DNA of 64,000 nucleotides from Coriaria nepalensis (lineage: Eukaryota > Streptophyta > Magnoliopsida > Cucurbitales > Coriariaceae): positions 7,261,501 to 7,325,500 of the forward strand of contig CP114493.1 in assembly GCA_027186245.1 (NCBI GenBank), in the 5' to 3' direction. Numbering within the stretch: position 1 is the first letter of the stretch; every line of letters begins with the position of its first letter. The position numbers were made by a program, and so were the translations under genes. The notes under the pieces are model-generated. The model saw only the letters and a program-made list of their open reading frames with translations, made no database searches and had not been told where the DNA came from. Shown in pieces: positions 34,627 through 47,786 of this stretch.

Positions 34627-37600
34627 CTTAGATATACACATGATATGTATTGTGTATAATCTGTGGATGCTTATATATAATTATTATGAGACTTGTGGGC
34701 AAAGTATAGACCATAACACGTAAAATTAACCTAAGATTTTTATTATTTTAATTTATAATCAAAGTTATATAATTAACATAAGTTTATAATTACGTGGCCC
34801 CCAAGTCATGCCAGGTTATGAGGACAACCGTACATTACGGTTTTAATATGCACAACTTATGACCGTAGATTTCAATCCATTAATTAATTGCAATCAACTC
34901 TATAAATAAAACTTTATATTATATACTTATATATTGGAGAATAATACACTAGCCTTACTTATAAATCATGGATAGGTAGTACGTGGCGTTTCCTTTTTTT
35001 CCCCAGCGTGGCATCATGTTAATCAGACAGCTAATTACTAATTACAAAGTAGCTGCTGTCCACTTTTTTCTTTTTCTCTTCTTACATCGAACGAAAACTG
35101 AACACTTGAAACTGTTGTAAAGTGATTAATAAGCTTAATTGTGTACTAATGATGCCATCTTGACATGATACACATAACAATCGAGGTTCGATCTTTCAAA
35201 AATAAATAAATAAATAAAAAATAAAAAATAAATGTCATTTTCTAATTTATTTATTAATTATTACGCTCCTACGAGTCAACATTTATTGGTTGACTATTGG
35301 CACCGCCACCAGCATGCATGTTTTGTCCCACTTGAGTTCTTACACCTTTAGTCAATCAAAGCAATAAAGCCTTAGCCACAAACCATTTCTAATTTTATTT
35401 ATTTATTTTTACTTAAAATTAAATTATAATATTTACCTTAAGCTAGCTAGAGCTAGCTCCTTTTAATTTTTACACTAAAATACAATTTTTTCCATAAAAT
35501 TACAATATAAAAATCATCTCTTTGTGAGATATGATGTTAAAAGAAGAAAAAAAAAAGGTAAAAATGGTGTTAAATAAAATAAGTTATGTTTATTTTTACT
35601 GTCAATTATTATGTTATCGATACATATGATAAATATTTAAAGCCTAAGAAGAAATGAATGCTTGATGTAGGTAGGTGGCCCAAAGAATGAATGGTAAGTA
35701 TATAGTTTTGGTGCTCTATTATTTGCTTCTCACGTCATTTCATGTGAAAAGGACATTGATCTAAACTTCAATTTAATACACACCCATTAGGGCATTGCAA
35801 TTTGGTAGGCATCATTTTATATGTGGGGACCCAAAAATAACATAATATTCGTATTAAAGTTTTGAATACACCACTCAACGTGATAATTGTAACATATATG
35901 ATGATGATCAATCACACCACACACCGCAACTCTCTTACCTTTAAAGTGTCAAAGTGGTGAACAAGTACAACCCAACAAAATCTAGAGTCTAATCTATTTT
36001 CTCTAATTTGAAATTAAGCTAATTAATCCTAGTATATATGATTTTTTATTTTTTATTTTTTATTTCAAGGGAAGTATATCAACCAATGTGCATGTATTGA
36101 CATTGATCAATGGCCCCATTGTAGCTTTTAGGTAATATACAAGAAAGTAGATGTCACATTTAAAGCAAATTTCATACATCTTGTTGTTTACTTCATTAAA
36201 TTCAATCCAAACGAAAATTTGTCAATTAATTGTTTTTGTTTTGCTTTGTCAATTAAGATTGGTTTTATCATCAAAATTATTCTAAATTTGTTTAAATGAT
36301 ATGAAAAGTTGGATATGGAGTCTCAAATGGAGGTTTCTTCTTCTCAAATATCAACAGAATCAAGATAAATGTTGATTATAGAGGTAATAAATGAAAACTA
36401 GATTTTTCAAGAGGTGGTTTCATTTTTTAGAAATTCTCAAGGTTCATACATTCAAGCTTATTCTATCACTTGGAGCAAGCTTTTACTAGTATTCAAGCTC
36501 AAGCTAAAACGTTAGTGAGAAGCTGTGAAATTTGTCAGTAGCGGTAGGCTTACATTGGCTTCGTTTTATCAGATTCACTTTGCTAAGTTTTAATGTCCCT
36601 CATTTTTCTAAACCATACTATTAATCTAATTAAGAATATGAGAAAGTCTCTTAACTTTAATTTGGATAATTATTTTTAAAAAAATAAATAAAATTATTGA
36701 TATTTTATTAATCATAATTAATCAAATAAATTTGATTCTAATTTTCCTTCGTCTTAAAATTTTTTTTTTATGATAAACTCTCTAGATTTTTTTATAATTT
36801 CTTATAAATAATATCTAATCATGTCCCTCTCATTCTTTAATGAATTTTAAAAAATAAAATAAAAAAAGGTCGTACTTAAGCTATAGAGTTTACCTAACTA
36901 AACTAAACACATTACTCAAAATACGTAAACTTCCAAATAAGGTAAATATAGTAAATCATTCTAGAATCTTCCATCAATCAAAACAGACTAAATGTGTATC
37001 ATCTATACAGAATCTATCTCCCAATCAGTGCGTTGCAACTGGATTCTTACAAGAAGGAGGGCAGGTAGGCAAATTATGAAAAGGATGACCGAATCCAAGA
37101 ATGACATATGTACAATACAATATTGTGACTTATAAGGGCAAGTAGGCAAGGGGGGTTAGTTGAGGTTTTGGTAGACGTCATTGTACACAAATTTTCTTCT
37201 GTATCTCTATCAATATATGATCATCTACCCTCATTTCTACCAAGTACGCAAAGCCAGTTTTTCTCAATTTTCATCTCATCATTTACGCACAACTTGATGC
37301 TTTGATATCGTCGTCATCTTCATTAGCTGTCAAATTTTTTTTTTTTTTTTTTTTTTCTATTTTCCTTCAAAATTTCTCATGTTTAATTGTCGAACACAGT
37401 CCTATTAACTCAAAACTCAAAAAGTATATAATAATTTTAAGGTAGATCGATTATAAATGTGTAAAATTAATATATATATATTTGAGAGATATCGATTAAT
37501 GTAAAGACCCGTCTAAAAAATTTTCAAAATATATTAAGAGTAGTTCCAGAAACCGGTTTTTTTTTTTTGTAAGAAAAAAAAAAACCTGATTACAAATCAA

Positions 37601-38019
37601 TCCACAGGGAATTAGGAAAAGGGGGTCAATTGGATCTATGAATAAAGAATGAATTTTTCTTCCAAGAATCTACAAGAAAAAGAGCAGCATACAAATACGA
37701 CAGTACAAAGAGGAACTAAGATCTCCTTATTGTTTCAAATTTTCAATACAAATGAAAACACTATAATCCCTCCTCTATGCTAGTAGAAGACATTAGCTTC
37801 ACCAGTCAACCCCAAAAATACTCATTTAAGTCCCCTCTCCAATCCTTTCCCCTTCCTCTTTTCCCATCGTCCAGAGAGTATCCAGACCCTCGCCTCACTA
37901 TTACTCAATCAAAGCACCAAGTCAAGTGCAAAGCCTAAATGTGAAATTCAATCACTAACCGGCAAAAAAAAAAAAAAAAAAAAAACCAAGTCCAGTCTCC
38001 CATCAAAAAGGCTTTTTTT
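34627..38019. other. intergenic, AT-rich
   Basis: Left part: HIPP distal promoter. Right part: downstream of the glycosyltransferase gene, with A runs near 37970-37985 and T runs near 37330-37355. No coding signal or transposon ends are recognised. Confidence 0.4.
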
Positions 38020-40487
38020 TCAATGGCATTGATTCGTTTGAGAACTCCAATCATCCAAGAGATTTGTAACGAACTCTTCAAGCTTCTTCACATAAGAACC
38101 AGGCCTCAGGACGTTAACATCGCCCCATTGAGAACAAGGGTCCATTAACCACTTCTTCCTGCCCGAACACCATGCTCCAGGGGCAGGTCGGTTACGGCCC
38201 CGTTTAAGGATCTTTTCATCAACCATGTCTAGGACGGGATCGTCTTTATGGAACTGTCGGGCGAAGACAGCCCCACTCTGGGCCATTTGGTCGAAATCAG
38301 ATTTAGTGAGGAATAACGGTTCCATTTTTGGGGGGTTGTCCCAAATCACAAAACGTAGATCACTGTTCACAGTTTGGTTCTTGAACTCGGGCGAGTTGCA
38401 TATAACGGAGTGGAAATATCCTTCTTGTGAGAGAATCACATTTGTGAAGTACATGAGTAGGGTTCTAGGTAGGTTGTCCCAACCAAAAACACAGAATTCG
38501 AGAAAAGGTCGACTCAGAATGACCCAGGGAGAACCTGAACCCAAAATTAAAAATAAAAAAAAAAAAAAAAAAAGGAATGCTTGCTAATCTTAGTACATGG
38601 AATACTATAGAGAATAAATAAATAAGATTTTGCCTGTGAATATTTTGAAAGCATCGGGTGTGGGCCGTTTCTCGGTAGCATGAAAAATTTGGCTTCTCCG
38701 GGCTAAGTATAGGCCGGGGTCCACTACAATCGGCTGGACCCTCTGAGATCTGCATGCAAAAGCAGATTTAAAGGATTTTTTTCGGAAATTTAAATTCACA
38801 AATATGATTCATAAAATGTATTGCTAAAATGAATGTGAAAGAGTTGAGTTGAGTTGCCTACTCTTTCCATCCGAGGTCACTGGTGTGATCGATGAAATTG
38901 AGATCTCTTCTAACAGAAGAGAAGACATGGGAGAGGTCTGAAAGTACAGATATGAAAGCAAACATTAATAAGACATAGTGAGCAATATAACTTGTGATGC
39001 TAACAGAGGATATCAATTTTATCCACAGCAAGCGATGGGGAAAATTGCTTCAGACCCATATATCAAGTACATAGAATATGCTACGATACATATCCACCCA
39101 CCAAAAGAGAACAAGAAATGCATCAATTCACTAGTGACTCTCAATTTCAGATAAAACTAACAATAAAAAGAAAAAGAAAAAGGAAATATAAATTCCAAAT
39201 ACAACTCAGACCGGGATCTAAAAGAATGCAAAATCAAACATTTACAACGAAACGCCTGCAAAAGAATATCTCTCAACATTTGAAAAAATTCAAAATTCCA
39301 ACCCTTAAACATCCTTAATGAGTTAATGTTCTCGGAAGATTTGGTTCTATAATCCCTTAATATTGAAGCAATGGGTGGGATCAAAAATACCCCCAAATAC
39401 TGTTTTGAGAAGTTCACCAAAATCTATCAGAGTCGATAGATAAGAGGTGCCGATTTTCTAAAATATACCCCTTTTAAAACAATTTGCCTTTGATGAACTT
39501 GGTTATGTAATGCACATTATCCCCTGTTTTCATCTGCTTATATTTAAATGACCTCTAGCAAAGCATAATACCCCATCCTAGCCAACCGTATAAAGAGAAA
39601 TCAAATTAAAAAACACGAAATGCTAACCTGCATGCCAAATTGCCAACAGCACCTACACAATTCAAAATTTAAGTTCAATCTAGATCACAAAGAAGACTCA
39701 CAAAAAGACATACCTAGATCTAAGACGCCAAAATCAGGCTATCAATAACCACAAGCTAGATCAATCAATCCCATAGACACCCACATACAATGCTTGAAAT
39801 CAATTCCACATACTATTTTGCAGAAAAAAATAACCCCTAAGTTAGTACTTCCAATAGCTTTTTTTTTTTCTGGTCAAATACTTCCAATAGCTGAAAGGCA
39901 AAAACATATGGAGTGATATACAATCACTTTAAATTGCGACTATAACTTAAACTGAAAAAAAAAAAAAAAGTACATATTTACCAATTTGGCATACCATCCT
40001 GAGTGATAAGCGGATAATCCAGGGCGCTCAAGGTGATAAACCAATCCCACCCATCATCAACCTTGAGCAGAACCGCCGCCGCATGTAAAAGCGTCGCTAT
40101 ATTGGAAGAACCCATGTAGATCAACCGGTCTGGTTTTCCAATCACATCCACGTTCCCAAAAGCTCGGATCGCAGGAACCGACTTAACCATCATAGCCAAC
40201 TGCTGTCTCTCCTCGTTGCTAGCATCTGCGCCTAGATGCAGAAGGTAATGGTTTCTGGGATGGTATACTGCTAGTAAGAGCCTGAAGATCCGATCCTTGT
40301 CGCCATTTCCGCCTGAAATGTAGTAGGCAAAAGCCGGCGGGTAGTGGGCCCCATGGTTAACTATGGAAGGGAACGTTCTGGGTGAGGTGAAGGAGGAGAG
40401 GGAGGAGAGGGAGGAGAGGAATAGAAGGATTAGAGAGAAGAACACGGCGGAGAATAGCGTGAACAGCCATTTCTTCTCAGCTCCCAT
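38020..40487 (-). CDS. GT14-family glycosyltransferase (core-2/I-branching-like, plant GlcAT14 type)
   Basis: Four minus-strand exons: 40487-39995, 38937-38862, 38749-38634 and 38534-38020, encoding 399 residues. Residues 1-6 are cytosolic, followed by a signal-anchor helix (about 7-30), a type II Golgi topology. The catalytic domain shows the family blocks FAYYISGG, RLLLAVYHPRNHYLLHLGAD, WDWFITLSALDYPLITQD, NFIDHTSDLGWKE, VVDPGLYLARRSQIFHATEK, WVILSRPFLEFC, YFTNVILSQEGYFHSVICN, KILKRGRNRPAPGAWC and DPCSQWGDVNVLRPG. Characterised plant members add beta-glucuronic acid to arabinogalactan proteins; the exact acceptor here is inference. The third intron starts with GC (ACAG|GCAAAA at 38634/38633) and ends TTCAG; no GT can replace it and keep TGSPW in frame. 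Length is normal for the family. Confidence 0.92.
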
Positions 40488-41327
40488 AATTTTCCTCTCC
40501 TATTTCTTCTTCTTCTAATTGCATATGGGTTTGATCGGTTTTGACGAATCTGGCCGATTTCGAGGTTGATCTATTAATGGGTCGGTTAATTATACCAGAA
40601 ATTAAAGCTTTACGCAGAAATTTTGGATTTAAACACACAAGAAGATCGGAATATATGGAAAATAACGATAAATATATCTCCCCCCCTTCTCTCTAATTCC
40701 ACTCTGCTTGCCCTAAGTTTTTGCAGATACGTCTGGATTTGGAATGTGTACGCAGAAGGGGTAGGGTTTCTCTTTTTCAGGTTAGATTTTGTTTGCTGCT
40801 AATGAAGAAATTTGGGAGGGGAAATGGGAAAGATCAGATTTTTATTATTATTATTAGTCAAACTTTGACCTCTGTTTTTTTCTTCCTCTATGCTCTGTTC
40901 ACCCGCCCACTTTGATTTAATTATTCTCTCTTTCGCGTCAAAACTTATTAAACAACGTTTTTAACGTCTAATAACAATAAATATGCTTAGTCAGAGCTAT
41001 CTTACGCGATTATTCAAGTTCGTATTATACGCTCCTTCGAGCGAGCATTGTTTTTTCTGATTTCGAGATCGGTGAGTGTGGAACTTTCTACAAGCGCGTG
41101 AGATGATGAGGTTTTAATTGAATGAATCTTTAAGCTTATTCTTACAATTTTATTTTACTACTTGCAAGGATAAAACCGAATCGATCGTAATATATTTTAT
41201 ATATTATATATTATATTAATTTTATATATTTTAAAATTTTATATATTATATAATATTAATTTTATTTCAAAATTTTTCTTAACTCGATGTATTTTTATAA
41301 GAATTTAAAATAACCTTCTCCAATTTA
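40488..41327. other. intergenic; glycosyltransferase upstream region
   Basis: Contains the 5' UTR and promoter of the minus-strand glycosyltransferase gene (TTCTTCTTC-rich near 40503) and AT-rich DNA up to the foldback element. Confidence 0.45.
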
Positions 41328-42105
41328 GGTTTTTTTTTTGTATGTTAAATTATTGTTTGGTATTTTTATTTATGTATTTTTCTTTCATCTTTTAATTTTC
41401 ATTTGGTGTAATGAAATTTTTAATTTTTATCATATTTTAATTATTTAAGCATAAAAAATAAAAAGAAAAATATTTAAATATTTAAATAGCTCTACTTAAT
41501 TTTTATTAAATAAAATTATTCAATCTTTTTTTTTTTATCAACTTTCATTTTCGTGCTATCATCGTTATTGATGCCAATGCTGCTTGTTGTTTATTTTCAT
41601 TGTCGCCGTTATTCCACCTTTGCCACTATTATCGCCACACCTCCTCTATTCTCTTCACCACCATTGCTGCTCCATCTCCATCGTTATCGTCATAGCCGTT
41701 GTAGTCACTGCTCCACCTTCACTGCAATTGTTGCCACCATTGACTTATGGTGGGAGCCAAGGTGGGGCGACAACAACAATTATGCCAAAGGTGGAGCAAT
41801 GACGACAATGGGAGGGTGGTGACCTTAAAGTTTGGATGGTGGGAGCCAAATTTGGGAAAGCAGCGGAGGTGGTATGGTGAGAGCAACAAAAGCAACAAAA
41901 GTTTCGATAATAATAATATGATGAAAATGAAAATAAATAGATAAAATAGATAAATATTATTTTATAAAAATTAAATAAAAAATAAAAAAAATTATAATAT
42001 TATCTATCTAAAAAATTAAAATAAGATGAAAATTAAAATTAAAAAAATAATTAGAAACCAAAATCATAATTTAACATTTTTATTTTTTCTAAGCTCTCCA
42101 ATCTA
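41317..42105. mobile_element. foldback/MITE-like DNA transposon (~767 bp) with 11-bp TSD
   Basis: The segment 41328-42094 folds on itself around about 41747. TGTTAAATTATTGTTTGG near the left end pairs with the reverse complement of CCAAAATCATAATTTAACA near the right. Further in, AATTTTTATTAAATAAA pairs with TTTATAAAAATTAAATAA. At the centre, TGCTCCACCTT pairs with AAGGTGGAGCA. The flanks carry TCTCCAATTTA (41317-41327) and TCTCCAATCTA (42095-42105), a likely 11-bp target duplication with one mismatch. No transposase is present. The inverted repeats are imperfect, so the element is old. Duplication length points to Mutator-like or similar activity. Confidence 0.6.
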
Positions 42106-42953
42106 ATTCAATTAAATCATAAAGGAATCTTAATAAAGTATTGTGAGAAGGGGGCCTTTTTGTCTTTTCGCTTGTAATATATTTATTTATATAGGCTCTG
42201 ATACAAGCATGAAGCATGTGTTACGACATGAAGCCAAGGTGGTGCTTGCTTCTTAAGCAAATTAATTAAAGTAATTAAAATATAATATTAATATATATGA
42301 AATATTTTCTTTTATATATATAATACATAAATATGAGATTAAACTTATTATTTTTATAATTAATATCATCATATCATAATTATAATTTAATATAACACAG
42401 AGTGAAGATGCATGAAAAAAAAATTAATAATAATAATAATAATAAAAAATATATATATATATATGCGTTAACGTGAACAAGATATTTGGACATATGTGTG
42501 GGTGTTTGTACTTGGCGGATGTATTTAAGGAACAGACATAGGAAGGTGAAATGGATCTTGTCTTTTGGGCCTTACTCTTAATATGGACCCGCAAAGGATA
42601 TTTGTTTTGGATTCATGTAATAATAATAAAAAGTGTTTTCATTTTGGCCCAAAAAACAAAAAATGAAAACTTGGAACAACTGAAAGGACTTTTTTACCCA
42701 TCTTATCTCAAAGCGGACACGCGTCCCTCAAGCAAAGGTAATCCCGTATTCAGAACAACGGTCGCGGCAATAATTCTCCCTTGCTATTAAACGTCGCTCT
42801 ACTACCTGCACAGTTGACAGTTTCATCACATTCGTGGTGTAGGTGTAGGAGTAGGAGGATAGCTTCTAACCGAATTCAGCTCTAGACAGTAGACAAGGCC
42901 CGGTGGCACACGGCCAAGGGTTAGTAAGAGGAGGTTCAGATAGCTGAGAGATA
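42106..42953. other. intergenic; ABCG7-type gene promoter and 5' UTR
   Basis: AT-rich on the left. The last 150 bases are GC-richer and probably the 5' UTR. A 79-codon frame (42551-42790) has no family resemblance. An (AT)n run lies near 42450-42465. Confidence 0.45.
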
Positions 42954-45900
42954 ATGGTGAGCGTTGGCGGGAAAAAAGTGGGCCAGGTGGTGGCGAGCTT
43001 TGGAGGTAACGGTCTTGGCCGGATTTTGGTCGCCGTGGCGGCCGCTTTCCTCGTCCGTCTCTTCTCTGGCCCTGGCCCAGCCCTGCTTCCGGAAAATCAG
43101 ATTGAGGATGACGATTTCAGCGACGTCGGAGGCGCTGACGGTGACGAAACTCAGGGCGTCGGAAACGTTATCCCAATGACAATCCGGTGGCGCAACATCA
43201 CTTGCTCCCTTACAGATAAATCCTCCAAATCAGTGAGCTTTCTAATCTCATTTCACTTCTATTAAAAATTTAAAGTCAAAATAATTACATGAAGAGAATT
43301 AATAAATAAGTTACATCGTCACTCACTTGTTTTGGAGTGTTAGCAAATCAAGCTAATTTCCACTGTTTGGTTGCGACTTGTGAATTCTTGACTTGGAGTC
43401 AAGTTGTTTCAAATTTCTTTCATATTTTCTAGGTTGACAGTTAACTTATATTTCGTATGCTCTTGAAAAGGTGAGTATTAAGAATTGACAATTAACTGAA
43501 GGAAAATTTACATCAATGACATGGTAGGTGAAATTTCTACTAAAAAATGTGAGTGGAGAGGCGAAACCCGGAAAATTGCTAGCAATAATGGGGCCCTCGG
43601 GGTCCGGAAAAACGACATTGCTAAATGTACTTGCAGGTCAGCTAATGGCATCGCCACAATTACATTTGTCAGGCCTTCTAGAGTTCAATGGAAAGCCCAG
43701 TTCAAGTAAAACTAGCAAGTATGCTTCTAGTGCCCCCTAAATGCTCATAATAGCTCTGATTGGAGTACCTCTTGATTGCTATAATGTTTTTATGGTGTTC
43801 CAGGTTTGCTTATGTGAGACAGGAAGACCTTTTTTTCTCGCAGTTGACAGTGCGAGAAACACTAACCCTTGCAGCTGAGCTTCAGCTTTCCGAGACATCA
43901 TCTGTGGAAGAGAGAGATGAATATGTGACCAATCTCCTCTTCAAGCTCGGCTTGGTAAGATTGGATTGCCTTTTAAGTGGACTTATTTAATGATTATATT
44001 TAGCCCAACCATCTTGGGCATGTCTTCTAATATTTTATGCATTTTCCTTCTTTTATAATAGTTTTAACTTTCGGATTAAAGAAACTAACTAATTCGATTC
44101 AAGCATATGCTGGTTACTATGAGTAGTTTTTTTCTTCTCCATGGAAATGATAGGTGTCAAAGCCCTTTCTGATCGTTATTTATCCTTAAGGTTCTGAGGC
44201 GTACTTAGTTGCATATGCTCTGTCCTTGCTTGCTAGGTTAACTGTGCGGAATATAATGTTGGTGACGCAAAAGTTAGAGGAATCAGTGGGGGTGAGAAGA
44301 AACGGTTATCCCTGGCATGTGAACTGATTGCAAGCCCCTCTGTTATATTTGCTGACGAACCCACAACTGGTATAGTGTCATATTTAATTCCTCTATTTCA
44401 CAATAATCCCACAGATTATGTTAGTACTGGAATAGTGAATTGTCTTTTGCTTCTCTCTGAAAGTAGGGGTTATATTTTCAATTTCCTGTTCAACACAGTT
44501 AGATTATGCTTCCTTTCTTTCTCACTAAGAGTTACCTGGGGTGCTTATAGGACTTGATGCCTTCCAGGCAGTGAAAGTAATGGAAACACTCCAACAACTT
44601 GCTCTAGATGGGCATACTGTAATTTGCTCCATACATCAGCCTAGAGGTTCTGTATATGCAAAATTTGACGACATTGTTTTGCTGACGGAGGGTTCCCTTG
44701 TTTATGCCGGCCCTGCGCGTGATAAACCTCTCTCGTACTTCTCTAGATTTGGGTTGTTTTCCTAACCCTTGTTCATTTTATTTAGCTACACCCACTTTAG
44801 CTAGTAACCTTAATTTATATTTTATGGTAATGTTGGTAATTGGTGAGTTTCATCTGCAGGTACCTTTGCCCAGAACATATGAATCCTGCAGAGTTTCTAG
44901 CTGATCTGATATCCATTGACTATAGCTCTGCTGAAAGTGTTTGTTCATCTCGAAACAGAATAGACAGTCTTGTTGAGTCATTTTCACAGCAGTCATCCAC
45001 AATCTTATATGCAACTTCAATTGGTGGAGGAAGAGGGGTAAAATTCAATAGAAAAAGGATAGTTGAGAAGGGAAATTGGTGGAGGAAATTCTGGTTGCTT
45101 CTAAAGCGTGCATGGTTGCAGGTTTTCTTTTTATCTTGAATTGTGTACTTCATCATATGCATTTCATCATAATTTATAGAAATGAAGAGAAGGAGAGTAT
45201 GAAGTATAATGTATGTGCCAATATGTGATGGAGGGAAATACAATCTTCGCCACAAATAGTGTTTGGAGAATAAAAGGATTTAATATTTGGGTTGAACTTA
45301 ACTGACAGCTTGTAATGATTAACTAGGCTTCTCGTGATGGACCAACAAATAAAGTTCGAGCTAGGATGTCCATTGCATCAGCTATAATATTTGGGTCGGT
45401 CTTTTGGAGAATGGGAAGATCTCAAACATCAGTCCAAGATAGACTCGGATTGCTTCAGGTGTGATCTCTTTCTCTCTACATTACCTCTATAAACAAAAAT
45501 TGATGTAAGTAAATAGATTAATTCTTAATCTATAAGGATATGCTTTCTCTCTCAGGTTGCTGCAATCAACACAGCAATGGCTGCTCTTACTAAGACAGTG
45601 GGCGTTTTCCCTAAGGAAAAAGCAATTGTAGATAGAGAAAGGGCAAAAGGGTCTTATACACTTGGACCCTATTTGTTTTCCAAATTATTAGCTGAGAGTC
45701 CAATCGGAGCAGCTTTCCCGCTAATATTTGGGGCTGTTCTATACCCCATGGCCCGTCTTCATCCAACCTTATCTAGGTCAGTTGCCCCTTAGCCTACCCT
45801 ATGTAGAGTAAATACACATTATGGTTTTTCCGTGATTATCAAGTTACCAAATTTGGAATATTCCGCTTTCTAGATTCGGGAAGTTCTGTGGTATAGTCAC

Positions 45901-46649
45901 TGTGGAATCCTTTGCTGCATCTGCTATGGGTCTAACTGTTGGGGCCATGGTTCCTACTACTGAAGCAGCGATGGCTGTGGGTCCCTCACTTATGACGGTT
46001 TTTATCGTATTTGGTGGATATTACATCAATGCCGATAACACCCCATTCATCTTCCGTTGGATTCCTCGTGTTTCTTTAATAAGATGGTAAATTTAATTAA
46101 TGAATTAATCAATTTCCATGATTAAAATTTGCTCAATGTGACTAGACATCTTCTTTTGCTTGACTTGGCATTGCATGGTGTACATTTTCAGGGCGTTTCA
46201 AGGGCTTTGCATCAATGAACTTACCGGTCTTCAGTTTGATTATCAGCATTCCTTTGATTATCAAACCGGAGAACAGGTAGATTTTAGAAAAGAAGAAGAA
46301 AAAATATATACATATTTTTTGGCCAAAAGTAAATGGATTATTTCAGACTTGGGGGTTTCTTTCTGTTCTTTTTTTGCAGGCACTTGAGCGGCTTTCATTT
46401 GGAAAAAGTAGCATTGGAGATACGATTATAGCTCAAAGCAGAATACTTTTGTTCTGGTATTGCACTACATATCTTCTCCTGGAGAAGAACAAGCCAAAAT
46501 ACCAGCACATTGAGCCGCCCCATCTCCACGAAATTCCTCCAAATCTAGAACTTGAACAACCCATTGATGTTACTTCTGACCGAAATGAGCCCACCAAGGA
46601 TGAAGTTGAATCGAACCAGAAGACAGAGGAAGCACCGTATTCAATTTAA
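42954..46649 (+). CDS. ABCG7: ABCG-subfamily half transporter, ABCG7 (WBC7) type
   Basis: Eleven exons: 42954-43232, 43528-43718, 43804-43954, 44237-44369, 44551-44752, 44860-45121, 45327-45458, 45556-45776, 45874-46086, 46192-46276 and 46380-46649. They encode 712 residues, and all junctions are GT-AG and in phase. The N-terminal nucleotide-binding domain has Walker [10 protein letters not shown] (about 115-123), signature ISGGEKKR (about 223-230), Walker [12 protein letters not shown] (about 242-252) and the H-loop [10 protein letters not shown]. The C-terminal half is the ABC2 membrane domain ([37 protein letters not shown] block, [19 protein letters not shown]). The sequence follows Arabidopsis ABCG7 throughout as I remember it. 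Being a half transporter it must dimerise; it acts at a membrane and the substrate is unknown. The short [14 protein letters not shown]-terminal leader is typical of this orthologue group. Confidence 0.95.
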
Positions 46650-47786
46650 CCGATTCAACCATTTATTCTGGAAGGTTTGTAGCTAATCTAGATCATTAAT
46701 TGTAAAATCATACTTGTTAAAAAAAAATTCAAAATGGGGGTTCATTGTTCTGTTGGTTATTCTCATACAGGATCTACTGAGTAAAAAAGGAGGTGTCTTT
46801 TGCAATAAAGGGGAGGGTCAAATGCGTATTTACCCGAGATGTAATAAGCTGTCTGTATTTGTAGAAGAGCGGGCAATGGTTTGGTGTAGTTAAAAAACTA
46901 GACAAGTAGGAGTCCAAGGGATGTATGATGAATGACTTTATATATTCTACTTTTGAAGAGGATACAACTTTTTCCTTCTATCTATAATATAACTTTTCCT
47001 CCTCTTCCAATCCCTTCTTTCCTTCCAAACATGCCTTTTATGGTCGCGTGGGATATAAACTATTTATTACAAGATTCTTCAATGATGTAATAATGGAGGC
47101 CTTGCCAGGTTCCTTGATTAGCAAACGACAAGAATCTTCAAATTTCAAATTTATTATTTAATTTATGTAATTAGTATTTTAATGAATATCGAAGGCGTTA
47201 AGAATGTTTTGTTAATTATTCCAACTAAGAAAAAAAAAAAAACATAAAATGTAGAAAAAGACAAAGTATGTAGTAATAATCATTTGGGTAAGCGCAATAA
47301 GGTAATATGATAAGATCAAGATAGTACGCATCATCCATCGCATCTGCCTCTGAGATATGCTGGTCTGAAAGGTTAATCCTTCCTCTCTCAAAAAAAAGGA
47401 CCTCGTGATAGATAGCTCTTCTTCATCTTCTCCATGACGGTATGAAAGATCTGGCCTGAATAATCTTCCTTCCTTCACGCTGATCAGCTTCCTTCGATCT
47501 TCTGACATGTATGTCCTCTCTTTTACTGTGAACTCTCTCTTCTTCTTTTTTCCACCTTTTTTGATCTGGGTATTATTCGCCCGGAGATTGTTTAGATTGA
47601 TGTGAAGTTACGTATAAGAATCATAATCCAGTTGTCCCTAGTTGATTTTCTGTGCAAAATATGGTGCTTTCATTTTTATAGATGCATGTGGGCTTAGAAA
47701 TATGCTGAATTTTTTCCATTCCTTCTGGTTCTTTATTGCAGAAACCAACTTCACTGCTGTTCTAATAAAACCTAACCAAGGAAAAC
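46650..47786. other. intergenic; ABCG7 3' UTR and PILS promoter/5' UTR
   Basis: The left 300 bases are the likely ABCG7 3' UTR. A pyrimidine-rich tract ending in TTGCAG at 47736-47741 looks like the acceptor of a PILS 5'-UTR intron. No additional gene is seen. Confidence 0.45.

Noticed and set aside
35160..35190. GGTTCGATC resembling a tRNA B box
   Set aside because: No A box at the right distance and no cloverleaf can be drawn.
42551..42790. Plus-strand frame of 79 codons upstream of ABCG7
   Set aside because: No motif, AT-rich start, lies in the promoter region; an upstream exon is not needed because the ABCG7 start is complete.
47212..47508. Minus-strand frame of 98 codons
   Set aside because: Lies in the promoter/leader of the PILS gene, ends in a poly-hydrophobic AT-rich run, no family match.
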